Position numbers and translations under genes: made by a program. The notes under the pieces were generated by a model. The model searched no databases. It was not told where the DNA came from and was given only the letters and a program-made list of their open reading frames with translations. Below are positions 44,581 to 55,994 of a stretch of DNA of 64,000 bases, piece after piece. The DNA lies in assembly GCF_000516985.1 (NCBI RefSeq), contig NW_006917092.1, forward strand, positions 946,619 to 1,010,618. Direction: 5' to 3'. The DNA is from Pestalotiopsis fici W106-1 (taxonomy: Eukaryota > Ascomycota > Sordariomycetes > Amphisphaeriales > Sporocadaceae). Numbering within the stretch: position 1 is the first letter of the stretch; each line of letters opens with the position of its first letter.

Positions 44581-46827
44581 CTAAGCCTTTCTCTTCTTCT
44601 TCTTAATGGCGGCGACTTCCGTGCCGCCACAGTCAGGAATCTTGACACCATCCTTGAGGTTACGGTTGACATCCATCAGACCCCAGTGGTCCTCCCAGGC
44701 CTGGTGCTCCGTATCGAATTGAATCTTCCAAGGTTCGTCGAACATTTCGAACCAGAAATAGTTGGTACCATTTGTAAGTGCATCGCAGACCCATCCGTCA
44801 AGCAATGTATTGAGGCCATCGATGCCAGCAACTGCCATGTCGGGACAGTCATATACCGTGTCGCTAGAACAGTCCATGCCGCCCTCTGAAGGCCATCCAA
44901 TCTCTGATATGATGTTGTCAGCTGCGTCGGATTTCATGAATCCTGAATCATGATTCTGCCAGAAAGACCAAGTCCATGATGCAGCCTCATTCTCGTTGAT
45001 TCCACCAAAGAACGGATGAATATTGGACATGATGGCATCGCTCTTGGCTGCAAGGCTCGAAGTCCAGCTGTCGCCGAGATCTGAAGTGGCAACCTTGAGA
45101 TCCAAGCCCAAACTGGTCACATTGGTGCGCACGCTGTCGAGAAGGTCGCCAAGCTCGGTTTCAGTCATCTGCTCGCGAAACAGGATCTCGTTGGCAACAA
45201 TGAGACCCTCAAAGTAGGTGTCATTGTAGGTTTCCAGAATGTCCCACATCTGCGAGAGTTGGCGATCGTTGGTTGTCTGGTTGCCGTCTTGCCATACTCC
45301 CAGCCAGATTCGCATCGTGTCTTCCATCTCCAACTGCCTCAGAGCATGAATGACCATCTCTGTTTGGTTGCAATCCGTACCGTAGAGTCGAATAATGTTG
45401 GTCAATTGACTGAGCACTGCAACATCACGAGTGACATTGTTCTGAGACGGCGGATTCGACAAGCAATCCGGATATTGCGTGTTGAGGGGCGTGTAGTCGA
45501 CGCCAGGAAAGACCTTGTGCAGATTGTCGTTGTTGAGCAGAGCCTGGATCTCTGACGAATTGATGTTCAAATCGCCATTCTTTGACGTGTCCTCGGAAGC
45601 CGACTCTCCAGTGGTACTCTTGGACTTGTTCTTGTTTCCGAGTATACCGCCCACGACACCTCCGACCACAGCGCCAGCGATGATGAGTCCAACAACAATG
45701 ATAATGGCCCACCTCCACTTCTTGGAGCTTCCCGATTGCTTCTTCATCCACTCGGACTGTTCCTTTGCTCCACCAAGGGACCCGCCGACAGGAGCATAGG
45801 CCTCTGCGGCGGCGGCGCCAGTAGCGCCCGCGGCTGCGGCCCCGCCACTGACGTTGCCTCTACTCGAGTTTCTGCGACTATACTCCAGGCCATCATCTCC
45901 GTCATCCATAATGTCGTGAGGGTCTACATGGCCTAGTCCGGGGGCCAATCGCTGGTCGTAAGCATATCGAGAATCGTTGAATGGATCGCTAGCAAAGCTT
46001 TGATGGCTTCTGGGGGTGATTGCGCCAGCTGGCAGAGCAGCTGCGGCCATTGGCACCATGTGTGAAGATGATGACGATGGTCCGTTGGAGTATTGATTCG
46101 AGGTCTGGTAACCCTGGTCGTATGCGCGATCATATCCTCCTTCGTCGTAGCCTTGCTGGCCATAGGCTGATGATGAGTTGTAGTGTTGATCGTAATTATT
46201 GTATGAACCTTGGCCATAGGGTGAGTTCTGTGGTTGTGATGTCTGGTATGATTGATTGTAGTCTTGTTGACCATAGGGTTGGTGGCCGTAGCCATAGTCG
46301 TAACCGTCGTTGCCTCTCATGGCGTCAAGCCCACTTTGTCGGGCGTTTTGTTGAGCGACTGTCGAAGCAATACCAGCCAGTCCGCCGGCAGCGGTTTCGC
46401 TAAAGTTGTCAACACCTGGTGTGATGTTGGTGGGTGCAGCTCCAGTGGTCCAGTCAGATCTGTTCAGACTCTCTCGGTGCGGCGGCGGCTGTGGTACACC
46501 AGTTGCCGAATCTGCTGCAGCTAGGGCGATTCCAGTCCCAGCACCAGCCCCAGTAGCGACAGCAGCACCTTCAGCTAAGCGACTGCGACGACGTTCCTCC
46601 CTCAAACGAGTGAAATCAGAGTTGGAATGAGCGCCTGCGCGTGTGGGAGACGTGTTGACAGTGTCTCTGTAGATGGAGGGAGGTTCGTCTTGGTAGTAGT
46701 GTGATTGGGAGTTGCGATTGTTGTATCGGCGAGACGACGGAGGAGATTGATGATTATGGTTGGAACTGTCTAATGGCGCACGTTCGCCAGGGTCGGAATC
46801 AAATGAATAACGACGCTCACGTTCCAT
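44581..46827 (-). CDS. btgC: BtgC-type GH17 glucan endo-1,3-beta-glucosidase
   Basis: Type II membrane-anchored beta-1,3-glucanase acting in cell-wall remodelling. Single exon, 748 aa. The N-terminal 370 residues are cytosolic, disordered and Tyr/Gln/Ser/Asn-rich (YNQSYQTSQPQNSPYGQ). One TM segment KWRWAIIIVVGLIIAGAVVG is at about 370-395, then a Ser/Thr spacer. The GH17 barrel runs from VFPGVDYTPLNTQYPD to the end: general acid in VANEILF, nucleophile in IISEIGWPS, plus YFWFEMFDEPWK. The protein ends in a basic KKKKRKA run, which is usual for BtgC. Length and layout match Aspergillus BtgC. Multiple N-glycosylation sites lie outside. The upstream gene-free region is more than 3 kb. Confidence 0.9.
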   Translation of the reverse strand: MERERRYSFDSDPGERAPLDSSNHNHQSPPSSRRYNNRNSQSHYYQDEPPSIYRDTVNTSPTRAGAHSNSDFTRLREERRRSRLAEGAAVATGAGAGTGIALAAADSATGVPQPPPHRESLNRSDWTTGAAPTNITPGVDNFSETAAGGLAGIASTVAQQNARQSGLDAMRGNDGYDYGYGHQPYGQQDYNQSYQTSQPQNSPYGQGSYNNYDQHYNSSSAYGQQGYDEGGYDRAYDQGYQTSNQYSNGPSSSSSHMVPMAAAALPAGAITPRSHQSFASDPFNDSRYAYDQRLAPGLGHVDPHDIMDDGDDGLEYSRRNSSRGNVSGGAAAAGATGAAAAEAYAPVGGSLGGAKEQSEWMKKQSGSSKKWRWAIIIVVGLIIAGAVVGGVVGGILGNKNKSKSTTGESASEDTSKNGDLNINSSEIQALLNNDNLHKVFPGVDYTPLNTQYPDCLSNPPSQNNVTRDVAVLSQLTNIIRLYGTDCNQTEMVIHALRQLEMEDTMRIWLGVWQDGNQTTNDRQLSQMWDILETYNDTYFEGLIVANEILFREQMTETELGDLLDSVRTNVTSLGLDLKVATSDLGDSWTSSLAAKSDAIMSNIHPFFGGINENEAASWTWSFWQNHDSGFMKSDAADNIISEIGWPSEGGMDCSSDTVYDCPDMAVAGIDGLNTLLDGWVCDALTNGTNYFWFEMFDEPWKIQFDTEHQAWEDHWGLMDVNRNLKDGVKIPDCGGTEVAAIKKKKRKA

Positions 46828-49800
46828 GGTTTAGCACGTTCGCCTGTCTGTTTGGCTGTCTGTCTGTCCTGTGCTATCTGTCTGCGTCTTTCCGCCCAGT
46901 CCTTCCTATAGCTAGCCCGGGATGTGGAGCAGGGTTGCAGCAATTAGGAAGGTAGGGAGGTATGCAGTAGATTAGGAATGGAGCAGAGCCACCGAGGCGA
47001 ACGGAAGGGCACTGCTTTCTGCTTGATTCCTGGCTTTGGCCCCCCCAGTCCAGTCAGTCTCTTGCCAGTGCTGCTCACGAGAGAGCACTTTGATTCACCG
47101 GCGCCTCGTCTAGTTAGGTCGAAGATCGCTGCTCGCCTCTGGCACTGTTCATGCGAGTGTTGTAGAGTGTGCTGGGATCCTGAGACAAGTGCTCAAATTA
47201 ATAGGTGGGGGTTGTTCTAGTCTTGCACTTTAGCAGTAACAGCCACTCCAGGAATGGCGGAAATGTGTGTGAGTGCTCTGAGTGCAAGTAATAATCAATG
47301 TCGTAGTTGCACGTAGTGCTGTCGGACGGGTCGTAGCGGTCGCAGTACCTTTAGTCTGGTCGCAAGTCGTGAGGCGTGACAAGACGGGTCCGTAATGCCG
47401 TGCTTCTGCGATGCTGCAATGCGCCGAGGAAACAAGAAAAGGGAACAGCGGGAGATTTGCGGATTGTTGGTTTGGATGAGAAAAAACAAAGCACGACAGA
47501 ACAAATTTCCTTGAAATCGAAATGCGCCTGCTGGAAAATGGGGCGGTCTGTCTGGCAATGAACGCTGGCTGCGACTCTGAGTGTAACAAGAGCGATGTGA
47601 ACAAGTGATGTAACGGCGCAAAACGAGTGAGTGGGTTTAGTGGGCGTTTGCAATCGTCTGTCTGCTGCCGAACCTTCAGGCTTTGCGATGGATGGGTCAA
47701 GAAGAAGCAAAAGCAACCACGGATAGACTTGGTTCTTTTTCTGCTCTGCTAATTGACAGTGTAGAGAACAAGCTGTTGCAAGTTTTTTTTCCTGGAGGGA
47801 GATTCAGATTCGTATCATCTCGTATTATTTTTTTTTTGAGGGGGGATCAGCTGCCCTCTTGTCAGCAGCTCACCACAGACTCAGGCTTTTTGGATGTCCG
47901 GGTTGGTAACCTGGTTGCCATGGGCAAGATGGGAGGCTGGCTTGGGTGCTTGGCTAGGTGCAGTTGCACTAGGTACGCAAAGTAGGCAGACTAGAGCCGA
48001 ACGTTGCCCTGATTGGGTTTGAACGTCGATCGCTAACCAAGGGTCCGCCGCAGGGGTGCATATGACTATTACCCTGTTGTCCGCTGCGTTTGGGCCCTTC
48101 TTGCATCGACGTCACCTTTGTTGACACGATTTTCTGCTGGAGGTTGCCAATGAACCCCCAAATCCGGACGGGACAATCTAAACAAAGGTGGATGAACTAC
48201 TGCAATCTTCTTGTCCCTTATTCTTTTCCTCCGAATGCACACGGCAGTCGGGAAGTATGAAATTTGGTGATATCCGACAGCACCGAGTTGTTGTTTTTTG
48301 GGGGTCAACTCTCCTTCTCTCTCTCGTTCCCATCAGCCCTGACGCCCCAGACAGTGCCTGAGTGCTTGATTAAACGCCCTTGCGCCCGCCTTAAAACCAC
48401 CTGGCAAGGAAAAACCGGGCTTTGGGTCGCATTGATACTCTTAGCGGTTTAGTCACCATCTCAGTGTGCAATCTAGCCGCCGCCACTGCAAAAGTCTCGT
48501 ATTGAGAGGTTTGGGGGCAAGAATGTGAGGGAGCCAGAGGCGGCAGGCAGGCAGATAGGGCGCACAACCATTTGATTCATCCCTCTCTGTCGTGGAGTAC
48601 CGTGTAGTGTACGAAGGTAACGTAGCTAGCTGCCTTGATAGTGCACTTCTAATAAGACGGCACTTCCAGCACAATGCAGCTGGCTGAAGCCACCAAAAAT
48701 AATCCTCACTCAAGGCAACCAGTACTCTATCAAATATCAAGACAAAATGGGGAGACATGAGAGTCAATAAATATCCATCTGCGATTTACCTTTGCTAGAT
48801 TGTAATATATGTACGCCATGTTTGAGACAAGAGTAAAGTGCGCAATTTCAAAGGCTTCTCTTTTGGCCCCGGACACTTAAAATGCGCACCACTTGCATTT
48901 GAGCTTATGAGCAACCTTGAATATTTTTCTTTTTTTCCTCAAGCTTTAAAAAAGGCAATATGATGGAGATTGGCGGGGCTCAGAGGGGGGCTGTGTTGGC
49001 CCGTGCTGGCATGGTGGGGGAAACGGAATCCAGTTCTCAAACGGCCAGAGCGAGCCAAGACTCAAGTCCAACAAGACTGTTCCGATCTACAGAGCACACA
49101 CTGTTGGTCGATTCGGCCCGCACCTGTCAGTCTAGGTGGCTTTTCTCTTTGTCTCGAATTCTCAGGAGAAGAAAGGGAGAAAAAGAAATAGATGGTTTCT
49201 CTCAACACATGACTTGTCTGGAAAAGCTAGTATCAATAGACTGGCCCTGTTGTTGCTGCTGCTGGACATATCAGCGGCAGCGGCGCCAATAAACCCCCTT
49301 CCCAGTGAATACGACCATCAACTTCGCTCTTCGCCAGCTATCGCCTTTCTCTCGCTAGGTTAAAGGGAAGGGCTACTACTCATCACGAGCTTTTGCCAAC
49401 AGACAGCGGCAAGCTCGTTCAGCTTCTAGCCTGGGCCTTGGAGAAGCACAGGAAGTCAGCCGCCCATGCCGCAGTACTATGGTACACGACTTTAGCCGCA
49501 GTGGCACGTCAGACACGACGAGGCCAGAAGGAATCCAAAAAGGCTCATCGCCAAGTGATGAGTGCCGCTATCTTGTGGCCCGTGATCTTGGTGGATTAGT
49601 CATGATTGAGGCTCTCCCACCATTTAGAGCGAGAGCGGGAGCCCGGACACTTCGGAAGACATGCAGCAAATGGGATGTTCTATGCACGACCGCCAACATA
49701 CAGTGTATGATTGATGCATTTCATATTCCATCTGTTCATATTACATTTGGTGATTGGATCCCACGGTAGGGGAAAATTGGGCCATTCTGGGTCTTGATAA

Positions 49801-50288
49801 CATGGTTCGCAGCAAATGCTCCGGTGTCCCTTGGCGTACAATGGGCTGGTGGTGGTGATGCATTGATGAAGTCAGTGATCAGCTAACAATATTCTTCTTT
49901 CATTGACCTCGTCCGCCAAAACTCAATTGCAACAGCTGCAATTCCTCGTCAACCACTGTCAAAGATGGCATATTCGTCACCGGCTCCCCTCGACGTTCAC
50001 TGTAGAATGATGTCAGAAGTAGGGCTGGTATCCGTTGCCATATTGCACATGCTTATGAGCATTTGATGTCATCATACAGCAAAGAACAAGCTTATAGAGG
50101 GGTCGAGGGGAGTCGAGAAAAGGTATATGAAGCTCAGAATGCTCCAAGAAGTGCTTGCTTTGATTCTCACCATCCACCTATCAAGTACAAGCACCGAGTG
50201 ACCAGCATCCATCACTTTCGATCAAAGTATCCATATAGTCTTTATCGAGAAAACGAATAAGCATAAATTTTCTCTCAGATTGACCAAC
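46828..50288. other. Long gene-free region upstream of btgC
   Basis: About 3.5 kb with normal composition. The part nearest btgC (46.8-48.0 kb) looks like a long leader/promoter: repeated CTGTCTGTCTGTCC near 46850-46880 and homopolymer A/T tracts at about 47786-47796 and 47826-47837. A CCTGCAGG-like or CpG-rich element is not obvious. Frames up to 156 aa have no family features. At 49479-49769 a frame reads ARDLGGLVMIEAL, faintly like a lipase elbow but lacking the Ser; I do not call it. Confidence 0.35.
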
Positions 50289-50822
50289 ATGCCTACCACA
50301 CGTGCCAATGCCGCATCAGAGGCTGCCAAGCACGAGGAGTTCAGCGCCCGGAAGCCCGCCTCCGAGCCTCTCACAAGAAAGGGCCACGCCGTTGGTACCA
50401 AGGTTGGCAATGATGCCATCCCAGAGTACCACGCCGAGGTCTTCCCTGCCGGCACCGCCCCGCAAGAGTTCTCGCACCACGCCAACACCGAGGGCGAGGT
50501 TCCCGGCCAGGCCTTCAATGAGTTCGACACCACACGCACAAGCGCGAGTGACACCCTGACCGGCGCCGATTCGCAGACCCTCAACAAGGGACTTGGCAAG
50601 CCCGTGAAAGGCCAGGAGGAGAACAAGATGAAGGGCGGCCACAGTCGTTCAAGTGGTAGGAAGAGTGGTGGCTTGGCTGGCGTCGGCGCTCCCGCTGGTA
50701 TTGACAGTGCCAGGCTACAGGGAGCCGATTTGGGGAAGCATCACAAGGGTCTGGGAGAGCATCCCAGCGCCACGGAGGAGTTCCCGCAGTCGGCCGAGCA
50801 GCTTGCTTCGGAGCGACACTAG
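50289..50822 (+). CDS. Small hydrophilic hypothetical protein
   Basis: Single-exon, 177 aa, no recognised domain. Starts MPTTRANAASEAAKHEEFSA. Gly, Lys, Glu and His-rich with no hydrophobic core, no signal and no membrane segment; includes KGLGKPVKGQEENKMKGGH and SSGRKSGGLAGVG. It resembles the compositional class of stress-induced, intrinsically disordered fungal proteins (comparison by composition only). Good codon bias and tight frame suggest a real gene. The first ATG in frame is used; an upstream TTG is not credible. Confidence 0.6.
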   Translation: MPTTRANAASEAAKHEEFSARKPASEPLTRKGHAVGTKVGNDAIPEYHAEVFPAGTAPQEFSHHANTEGEVPGQAFNEFDTTRTSASDTLTGADSQTLNKGLGKPVKGQEENKMKGGHSRSSGRKSGGLAGVGAPAGIDSARLQGADLGKHHKGLGEHPSATEEFPQSAEQLASERH

Positions 50823-51092
50823 GTGATGTCCTGTCGTACTGGGCATTATTCCATGATATAAAATGGCGGGTCGACAGTAGATTGATAAGATTAATGAAGT
50901 TTATGTTGCGAGTGCTGTGCGTCTTAGTGCTTCGAATCAACCAAGTTTTTCGAATGTCTCCAGTGTTTCCAAGGGATGTTGGGTTTCCATTTTGTGAGAT
51001 ATTTGGTGCTGCGGCCACATGACGGAGGAGTACACCATCCCATAATCACGATTAATGGGGCAGGCTAATTAGAGGTGAATTCTCTGGCTACC

Positions 51093-51880
51093 TTAGTTCT
51101 TCTTGCCAGAAAGCTGCTTCAACACTTTTCGCCTCTGTGACAGCATATGGGTGTACAGAAAAGGACCGGCTGCATATATTACGTTAGTACAAACATACTT
51201 TGGGCTCGAGATGAGAGATACGAACCGGGGAGATATGTGAGCAGTCCAAGTAAGAGGTATCCCTTGTAGAACTGACCAACACCAGTACCTTCTGTCAGGG
51301 CCAGATACACCAGACCAGCCTCACTCAACAAGCCAATTGGATACAGAGGCAGGAAAGCGTTGTACCTATGTAGTCGTTAGCCATTACGCCTTCTGCAAGA
51401 CCACACAGGACCGGGCAACAAGCCACGAGAAGCGACTTACCTCAGCAACTTGAGCCAGCGAGGTGTATCACCAGTGCTCAACTGAGCCACAAAGTATCCG
51501 TAGCGAATGATCTCGGAACAGCCCCAGGCCAGGACGCAGCCCAGGAAGAAGGCGACGCCCCATTGGCTGCTCTCGCCGCTGCCGGTGATGATCTCGGGGA
51601 ACTTGACCATGACGGTCCAGACGACGAGATTCTTGCCGCCAATCTGCAACGCCGTGGTTCCGGCCGAGGCGCGCACCAGGCCGAGTGCCGCGTGTACGAC
51701 CTCGAGCAGTGCCAGGGTCTGCGTCGCGCTGAGGAGCGGCAGCACGTCAGCGTATAGATCCGCGAGCCGGGACTCGGCGTACAAGCCCGGCAGCTGCAGG
51801 ACCGTTGATACGGTGATATGGCCCCATAACAGGAAGGAGAGCGCGTTGTACGCGATGAGGTAAGTGTTTTGGACTGTCAT
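51093..51880 (-). CDS. phs1: Very-long-chain (3R)-3-hydroxyacyl-CoA dehydratase
   Basis: ER multipass enzyme of fatty-acid elongation (PTPLA/HACD family, yeast Phs1): dehydrates 3-hydroxyacyl-CoA to trans-2-enoyl-CoA. Exons 51880-51441, 51365-51226 and 51169-51093 give 218 aa, the expected family size. YLIAYNALSFLLWGHITVS is TM1. LALLEVVHAALGLVRAS carries the catalytic Glu; SEIIRYGYF carries the catalytic Tyr; YNAFLPLYPIGLLSEAGLVY follows after the first splice. The C-terminus ends KKN after KQLSGK, compatible with an ER-retrieval dilysine signal. Introns 51366-51440 (GTAAGT) and 51170-51225 (branch ACTAAC) join the conserved motifs exactly. Confidence 0.9.
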
Positions 51881-54269
51881 GGTGTATAGGGTATCGTCAG
51901 GGGATCTGATCCGCTTCCTTCCGGTTCAGCGCTTGTTGATCCACGGGTGTGATTGCACTTCTCGACAGCCCACCACGTCCGTTCTCGACTCCCAAGATCA
52001 CTTGTACGCAAAGATCGAGTCAAAATACGACATTTTCCCCTTTCCTGAAATGAAATGCATCTCACCAAGACGAGATTTACGAATCATTTGGGCGGTCAGC
52101 ATGGGCAAATCTCTGAACCTCGGCCCCGCATCCCAGAATCAGATGCATTCTCCGCTACCTACCCAGCACATGGCGGCGGGCTGAGAAAGAGACAAACCTC
52201 ATCACCAAGACTATCGCATTTGCCAAGGCTTCACTATTCAGAACAGAAGCATCATCTGTTTTCCTCCCCAGGCATGCGACATTGGTCTCATCATGGCCCT
52301 AGCGTCATGGCTGCATTTTTTGACAGCTCGGTAAAATCTATAGTGCATTCTCGGCACTCGATGCAGCGCTAGGTTGGGATGAGTTTACCAACCTCGTACC
52401 CACTCACAGGAGGGTCCTCGGTTTCGTCGCTTGCAGCAACGCGTGCTGATCGCATACCTGCCTCTCTTTGAGCAATCCTATTTGTGGATACGGAGTAACC
52501 AGCGAGAAACTCTGTGAGGGCGCAATGATGACATGAAAGGGCCGTTGAGCTGTCCCGCCGTCTTGGTAGCGCCAGACGGCTGATGGCTGGACAAAGTGCT
52601 TGGCAGCGCTATGGTCAAGGCGGGATCGTCGTCTTAAGGACTGGGACGGACACCGATTGCTCGGTCGCTGTGGATTGAGGCGGAAGTTGAATAAGCTTCC
52701 TTTCCACTATCATCGACATTGTGAAGGGCGGCTATTGACCCCTCGGGCCGTTGCGCATTTAATCTACGGCAGTCCACATTTGCAGAGAACAACATCCTTT
52801 CTCAACACCTCTCCCATTAAGAAAGATGGACCGGAAGCTTGATACTGATTTTCTTTGGGACGACAGTCTAGCGGACAACGGATGACCCGCCACGGCGGTT
52901 CGCTACACGCTGATGTGATAGACCCAAGTGCAGCTGCATGAGAGCCCGGCATTGGGCGCTTTGCGGCCCCCTTGGAGCAGAACATCTTTCCATATGACTT
53001 GGGCTCACTCGTACGAGTCGTGTTGGATGCGATGTCCAGGATGTTGATGGGTGCAGATAAGCGGAACGCATTCTCTGAGACTGCTTTCACCCAAGCCGTA
53101 CTATCGAGGGATGCAGCCAGCCAAGCGAATATGCAATCCCGGCAATCAGACGCCCCCATTAGGATGGCTGCGTAAGCTCACGTCCAAATCCGCTGCATCG
53201 AGATGCAAAAGTGAGTAAGGCCTCAATTTGAACTAAATGTTTCATTACGATCAAGCTCAGTATCTCAATCGAGTCCTTTCGTTTATGTCTGAGTTTGTGG
53301 CAGCACTCGATTACATGTGACTTCAAGGCGCCAGGCCGGTTTTACCAAAGGCTTTCAAGTGTTCATATATCAAATGGATCTTCAATGACTCGATGTGATT
53401 AATTTCACAGTTTTCTCAAAGATTCAAGCCGTGTCTGGTCACACGACAGACTGTTTAGAAGTGCCGGCCGAGAAGTATCCCTTTCGGACATCGCTTCTAA
53501 AAATGACGTCGGAGGCGGAAGACAAACAGTAATGGAAAGAGAGCGAAATGCTTGAATCGTGGACCCTTGCCTCTGACCTACATGAGACTATTGAAAACAC
53601 CAAACAACATCGTCAACGGCGCTCCTGTGCAAAGGGCCTATGTGTGACTCGAGCCAATATTCAGCCTCCACAACCGCAGCCTAAATGAGGGTAGGGTTGC
53701 AGCAATAGATCCGGCGGCGTTGGTCAGACCAGTGTTTCCCGATTTGGACGGCAAAAGTCTCATTGCAGGGCTATCTTTGGCAATTGTGCTGACGACCTCG
53801 CTGTAACCCTTTCCGCATATCAACTGACGACTCAAGATGATTGGAGAATCTTACATGGACTTTTTGCTACACCCCTGGTCACGCCACGCGACCGAGCCAA
53901 CGTTGGAAATGGGCTTCTGCAGCGCCGTTGGGCCCGGATTCCTCGAATCAAATCGTTTCTGGCTTCCTTTATAAGAAAGTTCATATAATGATTCGTCTCG
54001 ATTCAGTCTTTGTTATCTTAGCTCATGACGTCGATCTTTCCCATTCCAGCCCTGGACCTGCAGTCAATAAATTTCAGCTTACATTGAGGCCTGCTACGGA
54101 TTGTCTTGGCAAGCTTCAATACCTTGGTGATGCTTGTAAGTCATGTTGGTTTAAGCGATGTCAACGACAATGGGTTTGTGCAGATGAGAACGTCTATAAA
54201 TCATGAGGGTATTGTGCCGTTCCTTTGATTACGGCTTCATCAGTCAATGCTCTCAATACGCACAGTATA
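51881..54269. other. Intergenic region, divergent
   Basis: About 2.4 kb between the divergent phs1-like and BBE-oxidase genes. Normal composition. Frames such as 52764-53159 (minus, 131 aa) lack signals, introns and family motifs. No repeat or RNA recognised. Confidence 0.35.
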
Positions 54270-55822
54270 ATGTACGCTTCTCGGATTTTGCTGGGCGCCC
54301 TCGCCGCGGCTTTGGCCACTGCAGATACTTGTTCCACCGTTCAACTCATCTCTTCCATCGAGGTAGATAGTCCTGTGTCCTTGGACTATATCACGGAGCA
54401 GGCAGACTACTGGTCCTCCTCATGTGCCTCACTCCTCCCAACCTGCATCATCTTTCCCAAGTCCGCCGAAGAGGTGGCCACAGTCATCAAGGTACTGAAT
54501 GACAATGATGAGAGCTTTGCCATCAAGTCTGGGGGTCATAATCCCAACAACTACTTCTCCAGCATTGAAGGCGGTCCTCTGATTTCAACTCAGAGGATGG
54601 ACCAGGTCCTTCTTGACATTGATACCGGCATTGCAAGGGTCGGACCTGGTATCCGTCTGGATGAGATTGCTGCTCAGCTGCAAGGAACCGGTTGGACCTT
54701 TGTCGGAGGGCGGATTGGAAACACTGGTGTCGGTGGCCTAGTCCTCGGTGGTGGCCTCTCCTACATGTCTGCCCAATATGGGTGGGCTGCCTCGTCGGTC
54801 ATCGAGTACGAGATTGTCCTCGCCAACGGTACCGTCACCACCGTGTCCGAGACGCAAAACCCCGATCTGTACAAGGCGCTCAAGGGCGGCGGCAACAATT
54901 TTGGCATTGTCACAACCTACGTGCTGCAGACATACCGGCAGGGCGATGTCTACGGCGGCAACTTGGTCTTTCTCAGGACCCCCGAGACAGACGCGACGTT
55001 GCTCAAGGCCGTGCGCGACTTTACCGAGTACAATGATGACGACAAGGCGGCCGTCATTGTGACGGCCGAGCGGTCCACTGCCAATGCGATTGACTCGTGG
55101 ATACTCTTCATCTTTTACGACGGCGCCGTGCCCCCCGAGGAGACGTTCAAGAACTTTACCGATGCGGGACCCACGCTGAACACGTTGCGGACGCAGACGT
55201 ACTCGGAGCTGATTGGCGGCAGCAACTGGGTCATTGTCAAGGCGTCGGTCGTGGACATTGGCACCGAGACGATTCCTCTCCCTTCTTTGGAGAATGGCGA
55301 CTTTATGGACGAGCTGCACGCCCACTGGCGCAACATTTCGGGCAGTGTCCAGCTCGAGCCGGGTATCGTCGCATCAATTGCCTATCAGCCCTTTCCCAAG
55401 CGTATCGCCACAGCTGCCAAGGAGAGGAGCGTTGACCTCATTGATTGCGATGACGATGTGGACAAGATGATTATTGAAAGTAAGTATCTCATGGATTTGT
55501 CTTGTCGCAAGACCCTTGGAGAGGCGGCAGCTAACCAAGAATACTTGTAGTGAACTATAGCTTTACGTTGCAGTCCGACTATGACAAGATGGCAGATACG
55601 CTGGAAGCGACCTACACGGGTGTTCGCGACAGAGTCTTGGAATGGACAAGTGCGGGTAAATTGCCAGAGACATATTTGCCCGTCTTTATGAACTATGGCT
55701 TCTTCCGCCAGGACTACTTTGGCAGACTCAAGCCGGAAAATGCAGAGTTTGCAAAGACTGTGGCGGAGCAGGTCGATCCCAATGGATTCTTTAGAGATCG
55801 TACGGGAGGGTTCAGACCATAA
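54270..55822 (+). CDS. Secreted BBE-type FAD-linked oxidase
   Basis: Berberine-bridge-enzyme-like oxidase (PCMH FAD-binding plus BBE domain), oxidising sugars, alcohols or secondary metabolites. Exons 54270-55479 and 55551-55822 give 493 aa. Signal peptide MYASRILLGALAAALATADT. The FAD domain has CIIFPKSAEEVATVIKVL and AIKSGGHNPN, whose His is the usual 8-alpha covalent FAD ligand. RIGNTGVGGLVLGGGLSYMS replaces the Cys-containing loop of bicovalent members, so single covalent attachment is expected. C-terminus: NYGFFRQDYFGRLKPENAEF then DPNGFFRDRTGGF, the BBE domain end. Intron 55480-55550 has GTAAGT, branch CTAAC, TTGTAG. Tail-to-tail with the next gene, 172 bp apart. Confidence 0.88.
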
Positions 55823-55994
55823 AGTTTCACGATTCATCAATGGCGAACTTGTGACGTTTGTGTTTAGGTTTCATCACTGATGGTTATCTATTTGGAGCCC
55901 GGAGTCATTAATATCTATGGAGTCATGTTGTATAATCGATCGAGTTGAGTACTTTGGTTATCCCGTGAGCAGTGATGAGTCTGTAAGCCACCAT

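Noticed and set aside
49393..49769. Plus-strand frames with ARDLGGLVMIEAL, faintly like an alpha/beta-hydrolase elbow
   Set aside because: The nucleophile Ser is replaced by Asp-Leu context, the frame is short and flanked by stops; likely chance.
52764..53159. 131-codon minus-strand frame between phs1 and the BBE oxidase
   Set aside because: No motif, signal or intron support; opposite strand is equally open.
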